Below, in pieces: positions 7,398-14,833 of a stretch of 20,558 bases of DNA. Within the stretch, counting starts at the first letter, position 1. Each line of letters begins with the position of its first letter. A program made the translations under genes and the position numbers. Origin of the DNA: CAURMH01 sp963525745 (GTDB lineage Bacteria; Pseudomonadota; Gammaproteobacteria; Enterobacterales; Pasteurellaceae); contig CAURMH010000029.1 of NCBI GenBank assembly GCA_963525745.1, forward strand, positions 1 through 20,558, in the 5' to 3' direction. The notes below the pieces were generated by a model. The model was not told the DNA's origin, searched no databases, and saw only the letters and a program-made list of their open reading frames with translations.

Positions 7398-8207
7398 ATG
7401 GAAAAATATGCCGTATGGGGCAATCCGATTGTGCAAAGTTTATCCCCGAAAATTCAAATGTGTTTTGCGGAACAAACGCAACAATCGATGGAATATGTCG
7501 CAAAGTTAGGCGATCTTACGCAATTTGAACAACAATTAGCGGTTTTTTTTGCCGAAGGCGGCTGTGGTTGTAATATTACGGCGCCATTTAAAGAACGCGC
7601 TTATCAATTCGCCGATCAGGCCAGCGAACGGGCGCAAATGGCGGGCTCTTGTAATACGTTGAAAAAACAGGCGGATGGGAAGCTTTACGCCGATAATACG
7701 GACGGGGTCGGTTTGGTCACTGATTTGCAGCGCTTAAATTGGCTCGCATCGAATCAACAGATTTTAATTTTGGGCGCCGGTGGCGCAACAAAAGGCGTAT
7801 TGTTGCCGCTGCTGCAGGCGAAACAAAATATCCTACTGGCGAATCGTACATTGAATAAAGCCGAGGCGTTGGCGGCCCGATTTCAGCCCTTCGGTAATAT
7901 TCAAGCCGTCGCGATGGAAGCTATTCCGGTTAAATCCTATGATTTAATTATTAATGCGACCTCGGCGGGTCTTAGCGGCGGCGCGATTGACATGCATCCC
8001 GATATTCTGCGTTTGGGGCGGGCACATTACGATATGCAATATGCCAAAGGCGACGATACGCCGTTTATTGCTTTGTGCAAATCCTTGGGCGCAACAAAGG
8101 TGAGTGACGGTTTGGGCATGCTCGTTGCGCAAGCGGCACACGCTTTTTATTTATGGCGCGGCATTATGCCGGATTTCGCTCGGATTTATCAGGAACTTAA
8201 ACCATGA
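7398..8207 (+). CDS. aroE: Shikimate dehydrogenase (NADP+)
   Basis: The protein reduces 3-dehydroshikimate to shikimate in aromatic amino acid synthesis. It has 269 residues (E. coli 272). The substrate domain has NPIVQSLSP (9-17) for shikimate carboxylate binding, the catalytic lysine K65 in NITAPFKE and the paired aspartate D102 in NTDGVG, with numbering identical to E. coli. The NADP domain has the glycine loop GAGGATKG (127-134) and NRT near 153 for the adenosine phosphate. An A replaces the usual L/V/I in NxTxPFK, an unremarkable change. GAGG lies well placed before the ATG. Its stop overlaps the tag start by 4 bases. Confidence 0.96.
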   Translation: MEKYAVWGNPIVQSLSPKIQMCFAEQTQQSMEYVAKLGDLTQFEQQLAVFFAEGGCGCNITAPFKERAYQFADQASERAQMAGSCNTLKKQADGKLYADNTDGVGLVTDLQRLNWLASNQQILILGAGGATKGVLLPLLQAKQNILLANRTLNKAEALAARFQPFGNIQAVAMEAIPVKSYDLIINATSAGLSGGAIDMHPDILRLGRAHYDMQYAKGDDTPFIALCKSLGATKVSDGLGMLVAQAAHAFYLWRGIMPDFARIYQELKP

Positions 8208-8761
8208 CCAAACCTATTAGATGCCCGTGGGTGGGCAATTTGCCGATTTATCTTGATTATCATGATAACGAATGGGGGAAACCGCAATTCGATAACCAAA
8301 AATTATTTGAAAAGTTGTGCTTAGAAGGTCAACAGGCGGGATTGTCTTGGATCACCGTTTTAAAAAAACGGGAGGCTTATCGTCAGGCCTTTCATCACTT
8401 TGAACCGGAAAGGGTGGCAAAAATGACCGCACTTGACCTTGATCGTTGCATGCAAAACGAGGGATTGATTCGCCACCGCGCAAAACTCGAAGCTATTGTG
8501 AAAAATGCAAAGGCGTATTTGGCGATGGAAAAGTGCGGTGAAAATTTCAGTGATTTTATTTGGTCGTTTGTTAACCATCAGCCGATTATTAATGATGTGC
8601 CTGATTTACGCGTGGTGCCTGCTAAAACGGATGTCTCGGAAGCCTTGTCCAAGGCGCTTAAAAAACGCGGTTTTGTGTTTGTCGGCGCGACGACTTGCTA
8701 CGCTTTTATGCAATCGATGGGGTTGGTGAACGATCACTTAAATGACTGTTGCTGTAAATAA
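8204..8761 (+). CDS. tag: DNA-3-methyladenine glycosylase I
   Basis: A base-excision repair enzyme that removes 3-methyladenine from alkylated DNA. The 185-residue protein (E. coli 187) carries all four ligands of the structural zinc seen in E. coli Tag: C7, H20, H178 and C182, each offset by +3. The pocket motif EGQQAGLSWITVLKKRE (about 41-57) includes the glutamate and tryptophan that read the methylated base. The helix-hairpin-helix part has NEGLIRHRAKLEAIV, and LSKALKKRGFVFVG is family-specific. Two uptake sequences lie within it (8426 minus, 8531 plus). It is the last gene of the tightly packed plus-strand group; lptD follows after 45 bases. Confidence 0.95.
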   Translation: MTKPIRCPWVGNLPIYLDYHDNEWGKPQFDNQKLFEKLCLEGQQAGLSWITVLKKREAYRQAFHHFEPERVAKMTALDLDRCMQNEGLIRHRAKLEAIVKNAKAYLAMEKCGENFSDFIWSFVNHQPIINDVPDLRVVPAKTDVSEALSKALKKRGFVFVGATTCYAFMQSMGLVNDHLNDCCCK

Positions 8762-8775
8762 ATTTCCAGTATAAT
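8752..8775 (+). promoter_or_regulatory. Candidate lptD promoter
   Basis: A perfect TATAAT at 8770-8775 lies in the 45-base gap before lptD. A weak -35 (TGTTGC, about 17 bases upstream, inside the end of tag) is all that can be offered. In E. coli lptD also responds to sigma-E, but no such element was recognised here. Confidence 0.4.
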
Positions 8776-8806
8776 CGCGCGGATTTGTTCAGAATAAGAG
8801 CTTACT

Positions 8807-11143
8807 ATGAAGAAAAAATACACATTAATTTTGTGGTCGATTTTAACCGCACTTTATAGCCAACAAAGTTTGGCCAATCTGCGTTCTCAATGTCTTATCG
8901 GCGTGCCACATTTTAATGGAAAACCGATTTCCGGCGAACCGAACGATCAGCCGGTATATATTGAAGCGGATAATGCAGAAATTAATCAGCCGACTCAAGC
9001 GATTTATAATGGTCGCGTCGATATTAAGCAGGGCAATCGTCATTTAACGGCTAATTCGGTTGAAGTGGCTCAGGCGGAGAATCAATCGTCTCGCTTCGCT
9101 TATGTGCGTAATGGTTTTGATTATCGCGACGAACAAATCAATTTATTAGGTAACGATGCCGCGTTTAATTTGGACACGAAGGACGGTAACGTTACGCAGG
9201 CGGATTATCAATTCGTTGATCGTCAGGGACGCGGTAAAGCGGAAGAGATCGAATTACGCAATAATTACCGTTTAATGAAAAATGCAACCTTTACCTCTTG
9301 TTTACCGGAGAGTAACGCGTGGGCGATTGATGCCACGGAAATCCGTCAACATATTCAAGAAGAATATGCGGAAATGTGGCATGCGCGCTTTAAAGTACAT
9401 GGCGTGCCTATTTTTTATACGCCTTATTTACAATTACCTATCGGCGATCGTCGCCGTTCCGGTTTGCTTATTCCGAGTGCGGGTCACTCAAGTCGGGATG
9501 GTTTTTGGTATGCACAACCGATTTATTGGAACATTGCGCCGAATTATGATGCGACTTTTACACCGAAATATATGTCACGTCGCGGTTGGCAGTTAAACGG
9601 CGAGTTACGTTATTTGACCGCGATTGGCGAAGGGAAAATCGCCGGCGAATATTTAAACAAGGACCGCTATGACGAATACACTAATCGCAGTCGCAAACGC
9701 CACTTATTTTATTGGAACCATAGTTCTCGTTTTCTACAAAATTGGCGCTTTAATATCAATTATACAAAAGTAAGCGATCGTCGCTATTTTAACGATTTTG
9801 AATCGGATTATGGTAGCAGCACCGATGGTTACGCCGATCAATACGCCCGTATCGCTTATTATAAACCGAACTATAATTTTTCCGTTTCGGCACGCCAGTT
9901 TCAAATTTTCGATCAGGTCGATATCGGCCCTTATCGTGCTTTACCGCAAGTAGATTTTAATTATTATAAAAACAATTTGGCCGATAATTGGTTGGATTTT
10001 AAGCTCTATGCTCAAGTCGTGAGATTTAATAACGACAGTGCATTAATGCCTACCGCGTGGCGTTTTCATTTAGAGCCGCAATTAAGTACGTTAATGTCGA
10101 ATAAATATGGAAGCCTGAATATTGAAACCAAACTTTATGCAACGCGTTATCACCAGAAGAAAGGTTCTTCCGCCCGTGCAGAAGAAGTGCAATCGAGCGT
10201 CAGCCGTGTGTTACCGCAGATTAAGGTGGATTTACAAAGCGTATTGGCTTCAACTAAAACCTTGATTGACGGTTATACCCAAACCATTGAACCTCATATT
10301 CAATATTTAGTGCGCGCTTATAAAGATCAAAGTAATATTGGCTCAAAAAGACAAAACGCCTATTTAGGCTACGGCTATGATTCTGCATTGTTGCAACAAG
10401 ATTATTATTCTTTATTCCGTGATCGTCGTTATAGCGGCTTGGATCGTATTGCTTCCGCCAATCAAATTACCTTAGGTGGTACGACCCGATTCTATGATGA
10501 GAATGCCAATGAACGTTTTAATTTATCTGCCGGGCAGGTTTATTATCTCACCCCCTCCAGAATCGACGATACGAGAGAAAACAGAACACCGAAATCCAGT
10601 TCTTCTTGGTCATTAGAATCGAATTGGAAAATTACCGATGCTTGGAACTGGCGGGGCAGTTATCAATATGACACACAATTAAATCAGGTTTCTTTGGCGA
10701 ATACGACGTTAGAATTTAATCCGGTAAAAAATAATTTGATTCAATTAAACTATCGCTATGCCAGTCAGGAATATATCGACCAGAATTTAGGACGCAGCGT
10801 AAATCGTTACGGACAGGATATCAAACAGCTTGGGGCTGTTGTGGCATGGGAAATCAATGATAATTGGGCAGTTGCAGGCCATTATTATCAGGATATTGCA
10901 TTGAAAAAACCGGTAGAACAATATATCGGCGTGCAATACAACACTTGCTGTTGGTCGGTCGGTGTTGGTGCAAGACGCTACGTCACGGAAAAATCAAATC
11001 AACATAATGATGAAATACGTTATGACAACAGTATCGGCGTCACTTTTGAGCTTCGCGGACTTGGTACCAATGATCATCAAAGTGGCATTGAAGATATGTT
11101 GAAAAAAGGGAAATTACCTTACATTTCCGCATTTAGCTTATAA
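8807..11143 (+). CDS. lptD: LPS-assembly protein LptD
   Basis: The outer-membrane beta-barrel that, with the lipoprotein LptE, inserts lipopolysaccharide into the outer leaflet. The 778 residues match E. coli (784). A signal peptide covers about residues 1-23, cut after SLA. The periplasmic OstA/LptA-like beta-jellyroll follows (about 50-160; YIEADNAEI, YNGRVDIKQGNRHL). The barrel runs from about 190 to the end. Four cysteines, C29, C165 and the adjacent pair C714-C715 (NTCCWSVG), match the two non-consecutive disulfides required for folding in E. coli. The ending TFELRGLG is family-typical. In E. coli surA follows lptD; here the hyb operon does. The gene is followed by a G-run and a good terminator. 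Confidence 0.96.
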   Translation: MKKKYTLILWSILTALYSQQSLANLRSQCLIGVPHFNGKPISGEPNDQPVYIEADNAEINQPTQAIYNGRVDIKQGNRHLTANSVEVAQAENQSSRFAYVRNGFDYRDEQINLLGNDAAFNLDTKDGNVTQADYQFVDRQGRGKAEEIELRNNYRLMKNATFTSCLPESNAWAIDATEIRQHIQEEYAEMWHARFKVHGVPIFYTPYLQLPIGDRRRSGLLIPSAGHSSRDGFWYAQPIYWNIAPNYDATFTPKYMSRRGWQLNGELRYLTAIGEGKIAGEYLNKDRYDEYTNRSRKRHLFYWNHSSRFLQNWRFNINYTKVSDRRYFNDFESDYGSSTDGYADQYARIAYYKPNYNFSVSARQFQIFDQVDIGPYRALPQVDFNYYKNNLADNWLDFKLYAQVVRFNNDSALMPTAWRFHLEPQLSTLMSNKYGSLNIETKLYATRYHQKKGSSARAEEVQSSVSRVLPQIKVDLQSVLASTKTLIDGYTQTIEPHIQYLVRAYKDQSNIGSKRQNAYLGYGYDSALLQQDYYSLFRDRRYSGLDRIASANQITLGGTTRFYDENANERFNLSAGQVYYLTPSRIDDTRENRTPKSSSSWSLESNWKITDAWNWRGSYQYDTQLNQVSLANTTLEFNPVKNNLIQLNYRYASQEYIDQNLGRSVNRYGQDIKQLGAVVAWEINDNWAVAGHYYQDIALKKPVEQYIGVQYNTCCWSVGVGARRYVTEKSNQHNDEIRYDNSIGVTFELRGLGTNDHQSGIEDMLKKGKLPYISAFSL

Positions 11144-11146
11144 TTT

Positions 11147-11154
11147 GGGGGGGG
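11147..11154 (+). repeat. Eight-G homopolymer after lptD
   Basis: Eight consecutive G residues begin 3 bases after the lptD stop codon and run into the terminator stem. The tract is outside coding sequence. Confidence 0.9.
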
Positions 11155-11179
11155 CGATAATATTCGCCCTTTATTTTTA
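11152..11179 (+). terminator. Rho-independent terminator of lptD
   Basis: GGGCGA pairs with TCGCCC around the loop TAATAT (11152-11169), followed by TTTATTTTT. The position just after lptD and before the hyb promoter is right for ending the upstream transcript. Confidence 0.8.
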
Positions 11180-11196
11180 AAATTTCCTCAAAAACG

Positions 11197-11205
11197 ACCG
11201 CACTT
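11197..11205 (-). repeat. DNA uptake signal sequence between lptD and hybO
   Basis: Perfect ACCGCACTT, with the flanking A and T tracts of the extended motif. It stands alone here rather than as a terminator dyad. Confidence 0.9.
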
Positions 11206-11382
11206 TATTTTCTAAATTCTCCTTTATTTCTTATTTTCTATTTCCGTAAAAATGGCTAATTAAGTTGTATCTTATTATATTTTAAAATATTTTTTATTAT
11301 TTAAACGACTTTATGCTGATTCTAAATTAGAACTATTCTCAAAAATCATATTCAAGCAGTCTCTAATATTTCCATCATTACT

Positions 11383-11423
11383 TTGATTATTCTCAATTAT
11401 TTTTTTTATTATCGGAGTATAAT
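11383..11423 (+). promoter_or_regulatory. FNR-dependent promoter of the hyb operon
   Basis: TTGATTATTCTCAA (11383-11396) matches nine of the ten conserved bases of the FNR box TTGATnnnnATCAA. A perfect -10 TATAAT follows at 11418-11423, predicting a start near 11430-11431. The box centre (11389.5) then lies about 41 bases upstream, the standard class II FNR activator position replacing the -35. This implies induction under anaerobiosis, when FNR carries its [4Fe-4S] cluster. Confidence 0.75.
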
Positions 11424-11464
11424 CAGGCAATAACCTTACATTAAATATGTGATTGGAGTAAAAC

Positions 11465-12631
11465 ATGCAACGAACTGACGGATTACTTTCTGCTTTAAAT
11501 GACTCATTAGCGACTGTTTCGCGTCGTGATTTTATGAAATTATGTACCGCACTTGCCGCTACTATGGGGCTAAGTTCAAAAGCAGGCGCACGGGAAATGA
11601 CACAGGCGCTAACGGATCCGAAACGACCGCCCGTCCTTTGGATTGGAGCTCAGGAATGTACCGGTTGCACGGAATCACTTCTACGGGCTACCCATCCGAC
11701 AATTGAAAATCTTGTGTTGGATATGATTTCCTTAGAATATCATGAAGTGCTTTCCGCTGCATTCGGTGAGCAAGCCGAGGAAAATAAACATCGGGCATTG
11801 GAACAATATAAAGGCAAATATGTGCTTGTTGTTGATGGTTCTATTCCGGTTAAGGACGGCGGTGTATATTGCATGGTAGCAGGAAGACCGATTATTGAGC
11901 ATATCAAAGAAGCCGCAAAAGGCGCGGCGGCGATCATTGCCATCGGGTCCTGTGCTGCGTGGGGAGGCGTTCCTTCAAGCGGCGGTAATCCGACCGGGGC
12001 TAAAAGTTTAGCCGAAGTATTGCCGGGTATGCCGATTATTAATATTCCGGGTTGCCCTCCTAATCCGCATAATTTTCTGGCGACCGTCGCCTATATTATT
12101 ACTTATAAAAAACTACCGGCCATGGATAAACTTGGGCGTCCGCTATTTGCTTATGATCGCTTAATTCACGAAAATTGTTATCGCCGACCGCACTTTGACG
12201 CCGGACGGTTTGCAAAAGAATATGGTGATTATGGTCATCGACACGGTTGGTGTTTATATCATCTCGGTTGTAAAGGGCCTGAAACCTACGGCAATTGTTC
12301 AAGCTTGGATTTTTGTGACGTCGGCGGAAATAACTGGCCTGTTGGTATTGGCCACCCTTGTTACGGTTGTAATGAAAAAGGTGTTGGTTTTACAAAAGGT
12401 ATTTTCCAACTGGCCAATGTTGAGAATCCGACTCCACGTGTAGAAAAACCGGATGTGAATAATCAGGAAGGGGATACGGCATCAATGACCGCCATCGCCT
12501 TACTAGGCGGTGCGGCTGCAGTGCTTGCCGGCGTTACGATTGAAACATTAAGAGAGCTCTCCGTTCAACGTAAAGAAAATCTTGAAGCCAAGAAAAATGC
12601 CTATGAAACTAATGATAGAGCGAGTAAATAA
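11465..12631 (+). CDS. hybO: Hydrogenase-2 small subunit
   Basis: The electron-transfer subunit of a periplasm-facing uptake [NiFe] hydrogenase; it carries three Fe-S clusters and passes electrons from the HybC active site to HybA. The 388 residues (E. coli HybO 372) begin with a twin-arginine signal, SRRDFMKL at residues 19-26 followed by a hydrophobic stretch, so the folded HybOC dimer is exported by Tat. The proximal-cluster motif ECTGCTES starts near 64; GSCAAWGG, IPGCPPNPHN, CLYHLGCKGPETYGNCS and HPCYGCNEKG supply further ligands. A C-terminal transmembrane helix (about 344-365) anchors it. The N-terminal extension before the twin arginine is somewhat long. GGAG precedes the start by 6 bases. 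Two uptake sequences lie in the gene (11546, 12187); the second encodes the conserved RPHF. Confidence 0.97.
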   Translation: MQRTDGLLSALNDSLATVSRRDFMKLCTALAATMGLSSKAGAREMTQALTDPKRPPVLWIGAQECTGCTESLLRATHPTIENLVLDMISLEYHEVLSAAFGEQAEENKHRALEQYKGKYVLVVDGSIPVKDGGVYCMVAGRPIIEHIKEAAKGAAAIIAIGSCAAWGGVPSSGGNPTGAKSLAEVLPGMPIINIPGCPPNPHNFLATVAYIITYKKLPAMDKLGRPLFAYDRLIHENCYRRPHFDAGRFAKEYGDYGHRHGWCLYHLGCKGPETYGNCSSLDFCDVGGNNWPVGIGHPCYGCNEKGVGFTKGIFQLANVENPTPRVEKPDVNNQEGDTASMTAIALLGGAAAVLAGVTIETLRELSVQRKENLEAKKNAYETNDRASK

Positions 12632-12633
12632 GC

Positions 12634-13620
12634 ATGGATAGACGCAAATTTATAAAAGCGGGTATTCTTGGAGGGGTCGCACTTCCTTTGAGTACGACGC
12701 GTGCTGAAGTAAAAAACAGCGAGCCAATCCCCGGCGCCTTAGGTATGTTATATGATTCAACTTTATGTGTCGGATGTCAGGCTTGTGTCGCAGAGTGTCA
12801 GCAAATTAATAAAACGCCTGTAAATCCTAAAGGGGAACAAACTTGGTCGAATAATGATAAGCTGTCACCGTTTACGCGTAATATTATTCAGGTCTGGTCT
12901 AACGGTGACGGTTTAAATAAAGATAAACTTGAGAATGGTTATGCTTATATCAAAAAACAATGCATGCATTGTGTGGAGCCCAATTGTGTGACGGTTTGTC
13001 CGGTTCAAGCGTTAACCAAAGATCCAAAAACCGGTATTGTTGGTTATGATCCCGATATTTGCACAGGCTGTCGTTATTGTATGGTCGGTTGTCCTTTTGA
13101 TGTCCCTAAATACGATTATGATAATCCTTTTGGCGAAATTAGTAAGTGCGAACTTTGTAATCAAAAAGGCGTTGAGCGCATTGATCATGGCGAATTGCCG
13201 GGCTGTTGCCATGTTTGTCCTACCGGAGCGATTATTTTTGGTTCGCGGGAAGAGTTAATGGCAGAAGCGAAACGTCGATTGGCCGCGAAAGAAGGTAGTG
13301 ACTACCAATATCCGCGTCAACATGTTAATAGTCAGGATAAATATTTGGTTAAAGTTCCTACTTATGAGCAGCATGTTTATGGTGAAACAGAGGGCGGCGG
13401 TACTCAAGTTTTAGTGTTAAGCGGCGTGCCTTTTGAAAATTTAGGTTTACCGAAGTTAGACGAAATCGCAACCGGCGCAAGAGCGGCACATTTACAACAT
13501 ACTCTGTATAAAGGCATGATTTTACCTCTTGTCGGGCTTGCCGGATTAACTTTCATGACTTATCGAAATATGCATGGTAAGGGGGCGGAAAAACATCATG
13601 AGGAGGAACATCATGAGTAA
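12634..13620 (+). CDS. hybA: Hydrogenase-2 ferredoxin-like subunit
   Basis: A periplasmic 4x[4Fe-4S] protein that carries electrons from HybO to the membrane subunit HybB. Its 328 residues equal E. coli HybA. A Tat signal starts DRRKFIKAG and a cleavable stretch ends near residue 24. Cysteine groups are C45/C48/C51/C55, C110/C113/C118/C122, C143/C146/C149/C153 and C172/C175/C191(or C192)/C195, enough for four clusters. The CC at 191-192 replaces the single cysteine of E. coli at this place. A C-terminal hydrophobic segment (about 290-310) should anchor it, followed by a histidine- and glutamate-rich tail (KHHEEEHHE). It starts 2 bases after hybO and overlaps hybB by 8. Confidence 0.96.
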   Translation: MDRRKFIKAGILGGVALPLSTTRAEVKNSEPIPGALGMLYDSTLCVGCQACVAECQQINKTPVNPKGEQTWSNNDKLSPFTRNIIQVWSNGDGLNKDKLENGYAYIKKQCMHCVEPNCVTVCPVQALTKDPKTGIVGYDPDICTGCRYCMVGCPFDVPKYDYDNPFGEISKCELCNQKGVERIDHGELPGCCHVCPTGAIIFGSREELMAEAKRRLAAKEGSDYQYPRQHVNSQDKYLVKVPTYEQHVYGETEGGGTQVLVLSGVPFENLGLPKLDEIATGARAAHLQHTLYKGMILPLVGLAGLTFMTYRNMHGKGAEKHHEEEHHE

Positions 13621-14833
13621 ACCACGTCCGACCGGAGATCGGTTAATTTCTCGGGCTATTTTATTCTTTGCACCATTAGCAATTATTTGTCTTGCGCTTA
13701 TTGTAAAGCGCATGTTCTTAGGAATTGGTTCTGTTACGGCATTAAATGGCGGGTATCCATGGGGGTTATGGATTGCTTTTGATTTGCTAGTCGGCACTGG
13801 TTTTGCATGTGGCGGATGGGCATTAGCCTGGACGGTTTATGTTTTTAATAAAGGAAAATATCATCCGTTAGTTCGCCCGGCACTGCTTGCCAGTTTATTT
13901 GGTTACAGCTTGGGCGGTTTGTCCATCACTATTGATATGGGGCGCTACTGGCACCTACCTTATTTCTACATTCCAGGACAATTTAATACTAACTCCGTTT
14001 TATTTGAAACGGCGGTTTGTATGACTATTTATATCTGTGTCGTTACACTTGAGTTTGCTCCGGTATGGTTGGGCGCTTTCGGATTAAAAAAATTCGCTAA
14101 AAAACTAAATAAAGTGATGTTCTTCGTTATTGCTCTTGGCGCGTTATTGCCAATGATGCACCAATCATCAATGGGATCATTAATGATGGTAGCGGGGCAT
14201 AAAGTTCATCCTGCATGGCAAAGCTATGAAATGTTGCCCGTCTTTTCATTATTGACCGCATTTATCATGGGATTTTCAATCGTTATCTTTGAAGGTTCTC
14301 TTGTAAAGGCCTCTTTGGCTCAACGGGCACCGGATGAACGTCACCTATTTAGTCAGTTAACCCGAGTTGCGGCCGTATTGATTGCGATTTTCTTAATTTT
14401 CCGTTTTGGAGAGTTAATTTATAACGGCAAACTCCATTATGTTCTTGGTTTATTTAAATTTGAAGCTTGGATGTTTTGGGGAGAAATTTGGTTAATGACA
14501 TTGCCTTTATTGGCCTTGTTCTTAGGGGAGCGTCGTTCTGACGGACGTTGGTTATTTATTTCGGCGCTGAGTATGTTATTGGGTGCTGCATTATGGCGTT
14601 TAGATTATTCGATGATTATGTACGATCCGGGCAATGGATACGAATATTTCCCATCCGTACAGGAACTATTAATTTCAATCGGTTTCGTTTCTATTGAAGT
14701 TTGCGCTTATATTTTAATTATCCGTTTATTCCCGGTTCTTTCAGTAAAAAAAGAAAAAACGGATAATCTTAAGAAAACAACCTTATTTGATGAAAATTTA
14801 TCAGATAAGACAATAAGTGGAGAAAAAGCATGA
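13613..14833 (+). CDS. hybB: Hydrogenase-2 integral membrane subunit
   Basis: A NrfD/PsrC-family membrane protein with about ten predicted helices and no haem ligands expected. It passes electrons from HybA to the quinone pool and in E. coli allows proton-coupled behaviour of hydrogenase-2. From the start MSKPRPTGDRLISR it has 406 residues (E. coli 392). A perfect AGGAGGA at 13601-13607 sets this start over the ATG at 13574, which lies in hybA. Conserved stretches include GGYPWGLWIAFDLLVGTGFA, LGGLSITIDMGRYW and MHQSSMGSLM. The C-terminal tail after the last helix is longer and more charged than in E. coli. It overlaps hybA by 8 bases and hybC by 4. Confidence 0.95.
   Translation: MSKPRPTGDRLISRAILFFAPLAIICLALIVKRMFLGIGSVTALNGGYPWGLWIAFDLLVGTGFACGGWALAWTVYVFNKGKYHPLVRPALLASLFGYSLGGLSITIDMGRYWHLPYFYIPGQFNTNSVLFETAVCMTIYICVVTLEFAPVWLGAFGLKKFAKKLNKVMFFVIALGALLPMMHQSSMGSLMMVAGHKVHPAWQSYEMLPVFSLLTAFIMGFSIVIFEGSLVKASLAQRAPDERHLFSQLTRVAAVLIAIFLIFRFGELIYNGKLHYVLGLFKFEAWMFWGEIWLMTLPLLALFLGERRSDGRWLFISALSMLLGAALWRLDYSMIMYDPGNGYEYFPSVQELLISIGFVSIEVCAYILIIRLFPVLSVKKEKTDNLKKTTLFDENLSDKTISGEKA

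Larger units (their letters stand above)
11144..11464. other. AT-rich intergenic region between lptD and hybO
   Basis: This gap of 321 bases holds, in order, the G8 tract, the lptD terminator, a perfect uptake sequence on the minus strand (11197-11205), a 14-base perfect palindrome ATATTTTAAAATAT (11277-11290), an FNR box and a -10 element. No reading frame with a recognisable product and no RNA gene was seen in it. The A/T-rich 11206-11380 part may act as an upstream promoter element or bind nucleoid proteins, but that is a guess. Confidence 0.7.

Noticed and set aside
9282..9596. Plus-strand 104-residue frame inside lptD
   Set aside because: It is an alternative frame within the conserved LptD barrel start, with no family match or good ribosome binding site.
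13574..13612. Upstream ATG extending HybB by 13 residues
   Set aside because: The extension is an out-of-frame reading of the hybA tail; a perfect AGGAGGA serves the ATG at 13613.
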